Part shown: positions 25,732 to 35,159 of the stretch, in pieces
Position numbering within the stretch: position 1 is the stretch's first letter
Layout of the letters: every line of letters starts with the position of its first letter
Origin: Clostridium sp. 1001271st1 H5
GTDB lineage: Bacteria > Bacillota > Clostridia > Lachnospirales > Lachnospiraceae
NCBI RefSeq assembly: GCF_005845215.1
Contig: NZ_SPHO01000005.1
Location: forward strand, 1 to 64,000
DNA: 64,000 nt
Direction: 5' to 3'
Program-made: the position numbers and the translations under genes
The notes under the pieces: model-generated
What the model was told of the DNA's origin: nothing
What the model saw: the letters and a program-made list of their open reading frames with translations, nothing else
The model's database searches: none

Positions 25732-28208
25732 AATCCTATCTGTCCCTGGCGCTCAAAGAGATAAAAGCACAAAAGATAACGGCCATTCTTGTTTTGATTG
25801 CTGTAATTCTGTCCAGCGTGATGACCACCGCCATCGGGCAGTCCCTTGGTATTTTACAGGGAATGAGAGTAGAGCAGGCGTCATCCCTTAACGGAGACCG
25901 ATATGCAACATTTCATCAATTATCAAAAAAACAGGCTTCAGAACTATCGGGTGATCCCCGGCTGGTAGATGTGGGCAGTCTAATCAATCTCGGTTCTGCA
26001 AAACTTGGAAATAGCGGACTGTCCCTGTTTTTGCGGGAATACCTGGATGGAGCTCTGGCCGCCTATCCCTCTATCAACAAAGTCAAAGCAGGCCGATTGC
26101 CAACAGCTCCCAACGAAATTGCACTACCTGAAAGTGTGCTGCAGTATTTGCCCGAAGATATTCAAGTAGGAGGTCAGGTCACATTGGACGTGAGCATTTC
26201 TCTCCTGTATGATACGGAGGAGTCCTGCAAATACACTGCAACATTTGATGTCTGCGGTATTTTGGAAAGTAATTATATTGGCTATGCAACGGGAAGTGTG
26301 GAGGCCATAGCAGGCGCAGGTACGGCTTCCATGTATTTGCCGGATCGCTATATGCTCTATTCCACCGATTTCAAAACCCGCAGCACAAAGCAATTCAAGG
26401 CTATTGTGGATGATTTGGCACGGGCCCTCAATATGGAGGACAGGAGTATTCAATACAACTGGGTCTTGCTGGATGCCCTTGGGGTCTCCTATGCTGAGAG
26501 TGGTGCGTCTGATACAGATACAGGCTTTTCCTTTATGACGATTGCCTGCGTGATGGTCGGTGCGCTCGTTCTGCTTGCGGCTGGCCTGGTGATCTATAAT
26601 GTCCTGAAAATCGCTGTTACAAAGCGTATCAGAGAATATGGAACGCTTCGGGCTATTGGCAGTGAAAGAAAGCAAATTTATCGTCTTGTTTCTCTTGAAC
26701 TGCTCATTCTCTGCGGCGTGGGCATTCCCATCGGCCTGCTGTCAGGTGTGCTATCTGCAAAGGGAATTTTGATTGCTGCTACAAGCGTTCTCAATCCCGA
26801 TTTGTTCATGGCGGATACCACCGCAGAATTGCATAACTCAATTAGTGGTGCAAGTGTATCAAATGGAGGATTTCTCCTTGTAAGCGTTGTTATTACTTTG
26901 CTGTTCGCCATGCTGGCGGCTTATCCTGCGGCCCGGTATGCAGCCCATGTGTCCCCAACGGTTGCTATGTCCGGGCAGTCTGCAAAAATTAAACGCCGTG
27001 TACGGAGAGAGAAGAAAATCCGAAACTTTGAAAGCTATTATGCACGACTGAACTTAATGCGTGGGCGTGGCAGAACAGCAATCACTATTCTTTCTTTGGT
27101 TATGAGTATCACAGTCTTTGTAGCCCTGCAAAGTTTTACGGCGATCCTTGATACCAGCAGCAGCGTAAAGGAAATACACCTGGGTGATTATGCGATTACA
27201 AATGAAACGGTTGGGATTCCGCCTCAAAGTGTCAACCAGCTTCGGGAGCAGGATCAATTGGCGTCACTCGCTACAACAAAACTATCCGTGTATGTGCAAG
27301 ACGAGGACGGCGGGCTTCCTCTGGAATTGAATGTCCCTTTGCAATCCTGGGAGTCTATGCAAATTGCAGGGCTTAATGATGAGCGTTTGACCTCTTATGT
27401 GAAAGACTTAAGTGAGCAGGATATTCAGGATTTGCTGTCCGGTTCTGCTTGCATTGTCAAAAATCCGATAGCTTTTTCTTATGAAGGCCAGACTGTTGAA
27501 AGTACGAACTTTGAAATTGGCGATACCCTATCAGTAAACGGTGTAGATTTTCAAGTGGTTGGCGTTGCCGATCAACCTGTCACAATCAATAACGGCGGCT
27601 TCATAAACGGTGTGCAGATTATCGTTTGCGATACTGCTTATGATAATCTGACCGGGCATTCGCAGTATTCTGAAGTATATCCTACTCTGAAAGAGAACTC
27701 CGATACCGGGAAATTTGAGACATGGCTGAATCGCTGGTGCGACAAAAATCCGGGAAGTCATTGGCTCTCCTATCTTCAGAGCGACGCTCAACTGGAGGAA
27801 AGTTTTGGACAGATCAAAATGCTGTGCTGGGGACTGATTCTCTTTATCGGGTTGATTGGAGTACTGAATATTATCAATACTGTTTACAGCAATATTCATA
27901 CCCGTGTATCTGAGATCGGTATGCAACGGGCTATTGGCATGAGTACGAGAAGCCTGTATAAAACATTCCTTTGGGAAGGGGCGTATTATGGAATTTTCGC
28001 TGCTGTGATTGGTGGCCTATTAGGCTATATCTGCACAGTCTTTGTAAGCGCCGCCACAACCGACACCTTACAGTTTGTAGCTATCCCGTATTTTTCCATC
28101 ATAGAGGCCGCTGCATTTTCTATTGTTGCCTGCCTGCTTGCGACGGCTGTTCCTTTGCGCTCTATTGCCAGACTGAATATTGTTGAGTCGATTGAAGCAG
28201 TAGAGTAA
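25728..28208 (+). CDS. ABC transporter permease, two FtsX domains
   Basis: This 826-residue membrane protein has a signal-anchor segment near residues 17-38 and a large external domain (about 39-260). Three membrane segments (near 265-290, 320-345, 380-405) end the first FtsX core. Then comes a second anchor (near 455-475), a second external domain (about 480-690) and three more segments (near 700-720, 750-775, 785-815). Duplicated FtsX cores are typical of one-chain permeases that pair with MacB-type ATPases. Substrate is unknown; peptide antibiotics are the usual target when a two-component system precedes the genes. Confidence 0.9.
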   Translation: MKSYLSLALKEIKAQKITAILVLIAVILSSVMTTAIGQSLGILQGMRVEQASSLNGDRYATFHQLSKKQASELSGDPRLVDVGSLINLGSAKLGNSGLSLFLREYLDGALAAYPSINKVKAGRLPTAPNEIALPESVLQYLPEDIQVGGQVTLDVSISLLYDTEESCKYTATFDVCGILESNYIGYATGSVEAIAGAGTASMYLPDRYMLYSTDFKTRSTKQFKAIVDDLARALNMEDRSIQYNWVLLDALGVSYAESGASDTDTGFSFMTIACVMVGALVLLAAGLVIYNVLKIAVTKRIREYGTLRAIGSERKQIYRLVSLELLILCGVGIPIGLLSGVLSAKGILIAATSVLNPDLFMADTTAELHNSISGASVSNGGFLLVSVVITLLFAMLAAYPAARYAAHVSPTVAMSGQSAKIKRRVRREKKIRNFESYYARLNLMRGRGRTAITILSLVMSITVFVALQSFTAILDTSSSVKEIHLGDYAITNETVGIPPQSVNQLREQDQLASLATTKLSVYVQDEDGGLPLELNVPLQSWESMQIAGLNDERLTSYVKDLSEQDIQDLLSGSACIVKNPIAFSYEGQTVESTNFEIGDTLSVNGVDFQVVGVADQPVTINNGGFINGVQIIVCDTAYDNLTGHSQYSEVYPTLKENSDTGKFETWLNRWCDKNPGSHWLSYLQSDAQLEESFGQIKMLCWGLILFIGLIGVLNIINTVYSNIHTRVSEIGMQRAIGMSTRSLYKTFLWEGAYYGIFAAVIGGLLGYICTVFVSAATTDTLQFVAIPYFSIIEAAAFSIVACLLATAVPLRSIARLNIVESIEAVE

Positions 28209-28385
28209 TGAGAGGAGAATCGTTTGAAAAAGCTGAACATACCAAACAATCTGAAATACGAAAGAGGTGTAATGAATCATATATGGAAATGTAATGAAAA
28301 GAACTGCGGACTTTTCTGGCAGACGGTATAATTACCATATGAAATTCTGTCGGAAAGAAGAAAACTTGTGATGAAATACAATCGG

Positions 28386-28411
28386 CCATCCGGGAAAGTT
28401 TTTCCGGGTGG
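28386..28411 (+). terminator. First hairpin after the ABC operon
   Basis: CCATCCGGGAAA and TTTCCGGGTGG pair over about 11 positions including G-U pairs, followed by TTTATTTGT. Confidence 0.6.
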
Positions 28412-28435
28412 TTTATTTGTACTTTTAGTATGCAT

Positions 28436-28467
28436 GTAAGCATGAGGCACTGTATGCTTGCTTTTTT
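28436..28467 (+). terminator. Second hairpin after the ABC operon
   Basis: GTAAGCAT and ATGCTTGC form an 8-bp stem (one G-U) around a 10-base loop, directly followed by six T. Confidence 0.7.
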
Positions 28468-28554
28468 GCTATGCTTCATGAAAGAACCTGCATTACGGTA
28501 AAAATTGCCTGAGGAAGGCGGTGCTTTTTGTATATGGTGTGGGAGAAAAGATAT

Positions 28555-29052
28555 ATGTGTATAGGCAAAATCATAAAAAATGTATTTGTATTCTTGAAGT
28601 TCGGCGGCTTGGGGATTCTGATTTTCGTCTATTTTATTGTATCTAAAACATGGCAGGACCTAAAAAAGCCGGTTCCGGTTGAATCAGCAGAGGAGTTAAG
28701 CGAAGGAGAAATTGTTACATTTTATACAATTCTTTGTGGTGACAAAGAGATATCGGGGGATTGGGATGGGCAGGCAGAATTGTACTTTTACGAAGGAACA
28801 ATTGGAAGCGATCCGGTAACCCTGGCAATCCCTCAAGATGTTATCTGGCAAATCAAACTGATGTCTGTTAACTACTTTAAAGTAATCGGTAAAGTGAGAA
28901 AGACGGATGACAGAAATAAGTCCATGTACGTTGAAGTTCTCCGGGAAGATTATAAAAACACTGCCACACGTTTGTTTGGCATGGGAGCTTTTTTTCTGGT
29001 ATCAGGAACTTTAACGATGCTCTATACATACAGGATGAAAACAGAAAAATGA
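28555..29052 (+). CDS. Unknown two-segment membrane protein (copy 1 of a pair)
   Basis: This protein of about 165 residues has membrane segments near residues 12-30 and 137-155 and a soluble domain between. It is a paralogue of the protein at 31653-32150: both share F-G/Y-G-G-L-G-I, P-V-P-V-x-S-A, L-x-E-G-E-I-V-T-F, F-Y-E-G-T, I-G-K-V-R-K and E-x-L-R-E-D-Y-K. The ATG at 28555 fits GGGAGA about eight bases upstream. No family name is recognised. The pair lies in an array that looks like immunity or stress membrane proteins. Confidence 0.68.
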   Translation: MCIGKIIKNVFVFLKFGGLGILIFVYFIVSKTWQDLKKPVPVESAEELSEGEIVTFYTILCGDKEISGDWDGQAELYFYEGTIGSDPVTLAIPQDVIWQIKLMSVNYFKVIGKVRKTDDRNKSMYVEVLREDYKNTATRLFGMGAFFLVSGTLTMLYTYRMKTEK

Positions 29053-29074
29053 AACGGGGAAGTTGGGAGTAGAC

Positions 29075-29761
29075 ATGGATTTAATAGACAAGAAGATAAA
29101 AAAGCTGGAACAGATAACAGACGGCGTTGCTGTGTACAATGCAATTTCTTATATTGCGAAGAGAATCAATGAAGAGAACCGAGAAAAAATTATGGGAGCT
29201 CTTATGCGGTATGGTGATAAAGGACTGGTTGAATTTCACCGTGGTTTTGCGGTGGAGAGAGTTGCAGCGCTGATGGAGCAGGGGGACATTCAATACCGTG
29301 ATTTTTTTATGTCCTGTATCCAGTCTGGGGACAGCAGCAAGGTGTACTGGGCAATCAGGGGATACGTCAAAGCAGTTGGTAAAGCGGCCTGTGATGCGTT
29401 GACTCCATTTATATTTCATGATGACTTTCCTCTGGAGTGTAAAGCAAATATTATTTTGCAGCTGTCAAAGGCAACCAATAATTCGTTTGAACAGGGCAAA
29501 TCTTTGTATCCCGGATTTTGGAAAGAGAGTGATATCGATTATGAGGCGATACGAAACTGGGCAGAACAGGGATTTCCCTGCGGGAACGGATATGCGGAGC
29601 CAGTCCGCCATGTTTGCCTGGATTTCCCGGAAACAGCTGCAGAAGAGGTATATGCAAAAATTGAAAAAAAGCTGAAACTGAAACGGGAGAAGGAACAAAA
29701 TCTGGCTTGTCCCACAAACTGGTTGGAAAGGCTTCGCCTCTTAGAGCGGATTTTAAGCTGA
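29075..29761 (+). CDS. Unknown HEAT-repeat-like protein
   Basis: This protein of about 228 residues is mostly helical, with regular pairs of amphipathic helices resembling HEAT repeats (for example Y-N-A-I-S-Y-I-A-K-R-I and Y-W-A-I-R-G-Y-V-K-A-V-G-K-A-A). The ATG at 29075 follows GGGAG. Its end overlaps in another phase with a SUKH-like fragment (29707-30030). A frameshift near 29750 may have separated one larger HEAT-SUKH protein into two frames. Otherwise it is a stand-alone immunity-like protein. Confidence 0.6.
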   Translation: MDLIDKKIKKLEQITDGVAVYNAISYIAKRINEENREKIMGALMRYGDKGLVEFHRGFAVERVAALMEQGDIQYRDFFMSCIQSGDSSKVYWAIRGYVKAVGKAACDALTPFIFHDDFPLECKANIILQLSKATNNSFEQGKSLYPGFWKESDIDYEAIRNWAEQGFPCGNGYAEPVRHVCLDFPETAAEEVYAKIEKKLKLKREKEQNLACPTNWLERLRLLERILS

Positions 29762-30030
29762 GAGGATATCATGGGCCTGTTACCGTATATGGAGCCCAAA
29801 ATCTCATTTATTATCAGAGGGTCTACAGCTATAATCCGGTTGAAAAAAAGAGTATTGCCAGTTGGAATAAAGACTATCTTGTGATTGCGGACAGGGAATC
29901 CGATCCTTTTTGTATTGATCTTACGCTGGAAAAATCGCCCGTCTACTTTGCGCTGCATGGTATGGGCAAGTGGGAGTTTTCAGAAGCATTCGGGGATTTT
30001 ATGGATTTCATGAAGCACATCACGGTCTGA
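29707..30030 (+). pseudogene. SUKH (SMI1/KNR4)-like C-terminal fragment
   Basis: This frame of up to 107 codons contains D-Y-L-V-I-A-D-R-E-S-D-P-F-C-I-D-L and S-P-V-Y-F-A-L-H-G-M-G-K-W, the typical C-terminal half of SUKH immunity proteins. Only a TTG could start it, and that lies inside the previous gene. It is probably the shifted continuation of the gene at 29075 or a truncated immunity gene. SUKH proteins bind and neutralise contact-dependent toxins. Confidence 0.55.
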
Positions 30031-30069
30031 CTATCAGGAATCAACAGCGCAAAGCTGTGTGGGGGTGGC

Positions 30070-30990
30070 ATGAGGGGGACTTTTATGTTGATTAACACTG
30101 TTAAGAATGTAATCTATATTGTTTTTTGCTTTATCAGTATAATCTATCTGCCTGTTAAACCTGGCATGTTTGAACTGCGGTTACTGGCGGTGTTCTTGTT
30201 CTTCTTTGCCCTCCCCGTATTGCTTGAGGGGGGGGGGGTGAACAGATATGAAAGAAAAGGCAGAAGAAAGAGCCGAAAACGGAACTATGATGAAGCAATC
30301 CTGTATTTCAGGAAGAGCTATGCATTTTATGAGCGTCATGCCTGGGCAGAAGTATGCCGGCGCTGGTGCTGGCCTTTTCGGAAAAAGAATACGGGGCAGG
30401 AGGCGGCCGTTGCCCAGATGCTTCTGTGCTATTTAAACTTAGGGCAGCGCAGCAAGGCTTTTGAATGTAGAAAAGAACTGCAGGAAAAATGGCCCGAAGG
30501 TCTGACCGGGAGTGAGGATTTTTCATTTTTAGAGGTTTTGGAGGATGGAAATTACCAGGAGTTCCAAAGAGAAAATGAAGAACAGATGATGGCTGCTCTG
30601 TCGGGCTTATTGAAGCCGGGAGAAGAATTGGAGCTTTGTTTTTATGGCGTCACAGACAGACGTGGGAAAACAGGCAGAAGGTGGAAAAAAAGACTCAGTT
30701 TTGTGAGGCTTAGCGGAAGTGATCTATTCATTGCCGTCTTAAAAAGGCCGTCAATGGAAGAAACAGCGTGGACAGAACGGTATTCGCTAGATGTCAGGCA
30801 TGTAAAAAAGGAAGTTCGTTTTTCAGATTGGTGTATCTTTGAGATCCTGTGTGTGAATGGGGAACGATTAAGGATTCAATACCTAAAGATGCTGGCAGCG
30901 AATCAGTATGCGGGGCAGGAGGAGAACGTCAGACGGTTTGAAGATGCTCTGCGCCGCCTGGAGATACGTCCGAAGGACTGTTCAACATGA
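30070..30990 (+). CDS. Unknown membrane protein with an 11-G tract
   Basis: This protein has up to 306 residues. Two close hydrophobic segments at about 6-28 and 34-54 are followed by a basic stretch (R-K-G-R-R-K-S-R-K-R-N) and a TPR-like helical part (Y-D-E-A-I-L-Y-F-R-K-S-Y). A soluble domain of unknown type ends it. Eleven consecutive G at 30228-30238 encode E-G-G-G-V just after the second membrane segment. Slippage there would shift the frame and remove the whole soluble part. The ATG at 30085 (GAGGGGG upstream) is an alternative start. No family is recognised. Confidence 0.65.
   Translation: MRGTFMLINTVKNVIYIVFCFISIIYLPVKPGMFELRLLAVFLFFFALPVLLEGGGVNRYERKGRRKSRKRNYDEAILYFRKSYAFYERHAWAEVCRRWCWPFRKKNTGQEAAVAQMLLCYLNLGQRSKAFECRKELQEKWPEGLTGSEDFSFLEVLEDGNYQEFQRENEEQMMAALSGLLKPGEELELCFYGVTDRRGKTGRRWKKRLSFVRLSGSDLFIAVLKRPSMEETAWTERYSLDVRHVKKEVRFSDWCIFEILCVNGERLRIQYLKMLAANQYAGQEENVRRFEDALRRLEIRPKDCST
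30228..30238 (+). repeat. Homopolymer of 11 G inside a coding gene
   Basis: Eleven G in a row within the reading frame of the unknown membrane protein. Tracts of this length are known to slip during replication and to switch genes on and off; here the frame is on. Confidence 0.85.
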
Positions 30991-31049
30991 GATGGAAAAG
31001 CAGGAGTTTGCAGAGCGCATGAATGGAAGAAAGGAGCAGGAATCATCAT

Positions 31050-31592
31050 ATGGAGTTATTTAAAACAACAGGAGTTCTTGATGAACCGATACTGAGAGAG
31101 GTCGCTAAATGGGGAATTCCTAAATTAGAAAAAAGAGCAGCAATTATTTGTTTCATAGTTAGTCTCGCCCTCAGTGCGGCAAGATACCCTGCACTTGCGG
31201 CGGTTTTCTTTTCTGTCGGTTTGTTTTTTGTATTATGGCAGTACGTCCTGTTCCGCTGGATAACAGTAAAAAGGAATCTGCGCGATATGCAGGACTTCAA
31301 TGGGGTAATGGGCTATCAATATACCAGCTGGTTTGATGAAGAAGGACTGGCAGTGATAAATCAAACCAACCATGGGGAAGGAAAATTCAAATATGCCTTT
31401 TTGAAACGGGCTTTTGAAACAGAACATATTTTGGCTTTACAGACGAAACGCAATCAGTTTGTTCCGATTTTCAAAAACGAGCTGAGTCTGGAAGAATTAG
31501 ACGAGCTGATGGTATTTTTAAAATCACGGAACGAAAAAATTAAAATTTGCCGTTTGAAGAAACAAAATGATAAAGGAGCATCGGGAAATTAA
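31050..31592 (+). CDS. YcxB-like two-segment membrane protein
   Basis: This protein of about 180 residues has two adjacent membrane segments near residues 27-45 and 48-70. Its C-terminal part resembles YcxB-type proteins (Y-Q-Y-T-S-W-F-D-E-E-G and L-A-L-Q-T-K-R-N-Q-F-V-P-I). The start at 31050 reads M-E-L-F-K-T-T, and the same opening recurs in a broken copy at 32653. AGGAG lies upstream. Function is unknown; such proteins often occur among immunity gene clusters. Confidence 0.65.
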   Translation: MELFKTTGVLDEPILREVAKWGIPKLEKRAAIICFIVSLALSAARYPALAAVFFSVGLFFVLWQYVLFRWITVKRNLRDMQDFNGVMGYQYTSWFDEEGLAVINQTNHGEGKFKYAFLKRAFETEHILALQTKRNQFVPIFKNELSLEELDELMVFLKSRNEKIKICRLKKQNDKGASGN

Positions 31593-31652
31593 AGCCAGGG
31601 AGAATGGGCTGATGGAACTTCTAAGAAAGGAATGATTCGGGAGGAATGTTGT

Positions 31653-32150
31653 ATGAGTGCAAGAAAAATGATAAAGGGTATCATTCTATTAGTGAAGTAC
31701 GGCGGCCTGGGTATTTTTATTTTTATCTATTTATTCGCATCCAAAATGTGGCTGGATTTTAAAGAGCCGGTTCCGGTCTCATCGGCCTGGCAATTGACTG
31801 AGGGAGAAATCGTAACATTTGATACGCCCCTCAATGACACAGGAAAGGTATCCAGGTATTCAGATGGAACGGAAAATATGCACTTCTACGAAGGAACCCT
31901 TGGAGGGGAATCAGTTACCCTCGGAATCCATCATAATTTTGTCCAACAGATTGAAAAGATAACGTCCAGCCATGAACCGATAATCGGTAAAGTGAGAAAA
32001 ATGGATGGAGAGAGCAATTCACTGTATGTTGAGATACTCAGAGAAGATTATAAAAGTTCTGCTATCGGGCTGCTTGGGATGGGGATTTTTTTCCTGGCAT
32101 CAGGCGTACTGATTATGGTTTATACATATAAAAGGAAAAGACATAAGTGA
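31653..32150 (+). CDS. Unknown two-segment membrane protein (copy 2 of a pair)
   Basis: This protein of about 165 residues is a clear paralogue of the one at 28555-29052, with the same two membrane segments near both ends and the same conserved words. The middle soluble region varies most between the copies. The ATG at 31653 follows GGGAGG; the frame could also start at 31632. Divergence concentrated in the middle domain fits recognition of different partners (inference). Confidence 0.68.
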   Translation: MSARKMIKGIILLVKYGGLGIFIFIYLFASKMWLDFKEPVPVSSAWQLTEGEIVTFDTPLNDTGKVSRYSDGTENMHFYEGTLGGESVTLGIHHNFVQQIEKITSSHEPIIGKVRKMDGESNSLYVEILREDYKSSAIGLLGMGIFFLASGVLIMVYTYKRKRHK

Positions 32151-32315
32151 TTCAGGAAATAGGAGAAAATCATATATGGACAATAATTATGAGGCAGCGG
32201 TATCTGATACCATGTCTGAGAAATTTATAAAATATAAATATATCACGGCGGGAGGAAAAGAAAATGGCAGGAACAGGGATGTCAGAGAGCAAATGGTTAA
32301 TGAGGAGGAACACCC

Positions 32316-32651
32316 ATGAAGGATTTTGATTTACTCCCTGGTGAGGAGTGTGTAAAGGAAACAGGAGGAGATTGCTGGGAGACTCCCGGAACGTTTAGAA
32401 GTCAGGTTCCGGGAAAGTATTTATTTACCAATCAACGTATCATTTTTGTTGGAAATGGAGTGATTGAAAAGCTGCGTGTCAAGTTTGAAATCTCGTATTC
32501 GGAAATTCAATCGGTGACTCCCTATCGGGTTGTGTTTTTCAGCACGGGCATACTCATTCGAATGAAAAATGGGGACAGTTACCGCCTATCGTTGAGAAAG
32601 AGAGATCAGTATATTGCCATGATTCAGAACTATATGGAAGGGACGGCCTAA
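32316..32651 (+). CDS. Small GRAM/PH-like domain protein
   Basis: This 111-residue protein is beta-rich, with P-G-K-Y-L-F-T-N-Q-R-I-I-F-V-G-N-G and Y-S-E-I-Q-S-V-T-P. This is the pattern of bacterial GRAM/PH-like domains that bind membranes or proteins. GAGGAGG precedes the ATG at 32316. It has no membrane segment. It belongs to the same array as the YcxB-like and paired membrane proteins. Confidence 0.65.
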   Translation: MKDFDLLPGEECVKETGGDCWETPGTFRSQVPGKYLFTNQRIIFVGNGVIEKLRVKFEISYSEIQSVTPYRVVFFSTGILIRMKNGDSYRLSLRKRDQYIAMIQNYMEGTA

Positions 32652-32652
32652 G

Positions 32653-32733
32653 ATGGAATTGTTTAAAACAACAGAAGTTCTTGACGAAACGGTACTAAAA
32701 AAAGTTGGGAAAAAGGGCGGTATGATCATTTGA
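32653..32733 (+). pseudogene. Broken copy of the YcxB-like gene
   Basis: Twenty-six codons start M-E-L-F-K-T-T-E-V-L-D-E, nearly identical to the start of the gene at 31050 (M-E-L-F-K-T-T-G-V-L-D-E), and then hit TGA. The next 80 bases encode an unrelated C-terminal scrap (A-L-H-N-D-Y-N-G-F-W-D-M-V-R). Recombination between array members probably left this fragment. Confidence 0.7.
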
Positions 32734-32933
32734 ATAGCCAGACTGCTTTACATAATGATTACAATGGGTTTTGGGATATGGTCAGAGCATATTTTGATAA
32801 GAACTTAAATTAAAGGGCCTCCAGTTTGGTGGACGGAAAATTTAAAAGTGCATGATTGCTGTCTTGCAGGGAAAAGGACTTTTAAATACCATTACACCTG
32901 TTTTATTTGTGTTGGGAAGGTTAGAGGCATATT

Positions 32934-35159
32934 ATGAAAAGAAGAAAATCATATATTATACCGGTAGGGTGTATCCTTGCATTTATGCTTCTGGCCGTAG
33001 TTGGGATTATGTGTGATGGCAGCCTGGGTCTTAAACGTATGCTGTCGGATTCCATTCACCAGACATTAAATGAGACGGCGGGACAGCAGACCTTTAATCT
33101 TCATCAGAAGATAGAAGCAGATATCAGCGCGCTGAATAATATTGCCTTGCAGCTGGAAAAACTCCCACAAAAGGAATTAGATTCCTATTTGGATCAGGTT
33201 ATACAAAATACAGGGTTCAGTGTTCTTGCGCAAGTAGGTACAGATGGTGTTGGAATTGATAATAAAGGAAACAAGCTGGAGGTTTTTGACGATGCCCTCT
33301 TTCGACAGGTCATGAAGGGAGAAACTGTAGTTGGCGATGTGGAGGACACTCTTTTTGCAGATAAAACAGTTATCCCTGTTATGGTTCCTGTTATATCAGA
33401 TGACGTGGGGACGCCAATCGCTGTCCTGATTGGAGGTTATACTCCTCAAAAATTGAATAACCTTTTCCTCCCTTCCTTCGATGGAAAAGGGGTAACCTAC
33501 ATGGTCAGTATGTCTGGCAGTGTAGTTCTCCCAACGGATGATACCAGCAGCCAGGACGTCCCGTTTAAAAATGCAAGGGATTATATGAAGGTGATAAAAG
33601 GGAGCAATCAGGAATGCGTGTTGTCGGATATCCAGCAGGGAAAATCCGGGCATATGGTATTTGATATAAACGGAATAAGATGGCACTGCCACTACAATCC
33701 GGTAGGATATGGCGGCTGGTACATATTCACCCTGTTACGCCATGACATTGGAACGGCCTATGCCACGGAAATCACCTCCAGGCTTGCAGCCGCATCGGGG
33801 CTGGTTCTTATTTGCTTGCTGGTTTGCGGTCTGCTGATTATGCGGCAGCAGAGAAGATATATGGCTATTCTGGAGAAAGTGGCGTATTATGATGAGTTGT
33901 GTAAATGCCCCAATCTTTCCAGGTTTAAGCTGGATGTCCAGAAATTCATAGATGACCATCCGGAAGATATGGTTTTAATGACCAAATTTGATATCAGGGG
34001 ATTTAAACTTCTCAATAAAATATTAGGGGAAGAGGTTGGAAATACGGTTCTTATAACGATTGCCGCCACTTTAGAGCAGGAAAGAAAAATTAAATGTTAT
34101 TGCAGGGCTCACGATGATGAATTTTATGTATTTTTATGCTGCCCTACTCCAGAAGAACTGGATATAGTCAGGTCAAATGTCTGGAATCAATTTTATGAGC
34201 GTATGGGAACGGGGTTTTCATATCCGATAGAAGTAATAGAAGGCCGCTATTTTATATCGTTTGATAACTGCAGGAGTGCAGTTGAGGCCGTGGAAAAAAC
34301 AAATATAGCCCATGGCAAAGCAAAAGAACTCGGGGAAAAAGTCTGTACATATGATGAGGAGCTTGTCAAGCAGGCATTATGGAAACAGCAGGTTGAACAT
34401 CAACTGGATGCCGCGCTTGAAAATGGTGAATTCAAGATCTATTTACAGGCTCAGTATAGTCTGAGTGATGAAAAGCTGGCCTCGGCAGAGGCACTGGTAC
34501 GCTGGGAAAAGGAGGGAATTTTAATTCCTCCGAACGATTTTATTCCTATCCTGGAGCAGAAGGGCTTGATTACAAAACTGGATTTCTATGTATTTGAACA
34601 GGTGTGCAGAGTGATGCAAAAATGGGAGAATGAAGGGAGAACCCCAATAGAAATTGCAGTGAATTTTTCCCGCAGGCACCTGGAAAATTTGGATTTTATT
34701 CAGGACTTATGCGGTTTGGCGGATCAATATGGAATCCAGCATCATTTATTGGTTGTTGAGCTGACGGAAACTGCCATGTGGGATAATGAGAAAATCATAA
34801 TCCAAATGGTTGAGCAGCTTCATAAAAATGGATTTCTGATGGCAATGGACGACTTTGGCACAGGTTATTCTTCCTTAAGCCTGCTGAAAAACCTGCCGGT
34901 AGATATCATGAAAATAGACAGAAGCTTCTTTTCTGATAATCAATATAGGGACCGGGCCAGGATATTGATTTCTAATGTCATGAACATGGCAAAGCAACTG
35001 GGGATGGTTACGGTGGCAGAGGGGATAGAGGAGAAAAGGCATATTGAGTTTCTGCGGCAGGTGAGCTGTGACAAAGTGCAGGGTTACTATTTTGCGAGGC
35101 CGGTTCCTGCTGAAAGCTTCTGGACAGGAAGGGAGGAAGATACGGAAAAGGGAAAATAA
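32934..35159 (+). CDS. Membrane EAL phosphodiesterase with degenerate GGDEF domain
   Basis: This protein has 741 residues. Membrane segments near 7-28 and 280-302 flank an external Cache-like sensor. The GGDEF domain (about 310-460) has A-H-D-D-E-F in place of G-G-D-E-F, so it probably cannot make cyclic di-GMP but may bind GTP. The EAL domain (about 485-735) is complete: E-A-L-V-R-W, V-N-F-S-R-R, V-E-L-T-E-T, D-D-F-G-T-G-Y-S-S-L, M-K-I-D-R-S, A-E-G-I-E-E and Q-G-Y-Y-F. It should hydrolyse cyclic di-GMP in response to an external signal. Confidence 0.88.
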   Translation: MKRRKSYIIPVGCILAFMLLAVVGIMCDGSLGLKRMLSDSIHQTLNETAGQQTFNLHQKIEADISALNNIALQLEKLPQKELDSYLDQVIQNTGFSVLAQVGTDGVGIDNKGNKLEVFDDALFRQVMKGETVVGDVEDTLFADKTVIPVMVPVISDDVGTPIAVLIGGYTPQKLNNLFLPSFDGKGVTYMVSMSGSVVLPTDDTSSQDVPFKNARDYMKVIKGSNQECVLSDIQQGKSGHMVFDINGIRWHCHYNPVGYGGWYIFTLLRHDIGTAYATEITSRLAAASGLVLICLLVCGLLIMRQQRRYMAILEKVAYYDELCKCPNLSRFKLDVQKFIDDHPEDMVLMTKFDIRGFKLLNKILGEEVGNTVLITIAATLEQERKIKCYCRAHDDEFYVFLCCPTPEELDIVRSNVWNQFYERMGTGFSYPIEVIEGRYFISFDNCRSAVEAVEKTNIAHGKAKELGEKVCTYDEELVKQALWKQQVEHQLDAALENGEFKIYLQAQYSLSDEKLASAEALVRWEKEGILIPPNDFIPILEQKGLITKLDFYVFEQVCRVMQKWENEGRTPIEIAVNFSRRHLENLDFIQDLCGLADQYGIQHHLLVVELTETAMWDNEKIIIQMVEQLHKNGFLMAMDDFGTGYSSLSLLKNLPVDIMKIDRSFFSDNQYRDRARILISNVMNMAKQLGMVTVAEGIEEKRHIEFLRQVSCDKVQGYYFARPVPAESFWTGREEDTEKGK

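Larger units (their letters stand above)
28209..28554 (+). other. 346-base spacer after the ABC operon
   Basis: This contains no gene. Two terminator-like hairpins are listed separately. ATGAAAGAACCTGCATTACGG follows them and GGAGA comes just before the next gene. Confidence 0.45.
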
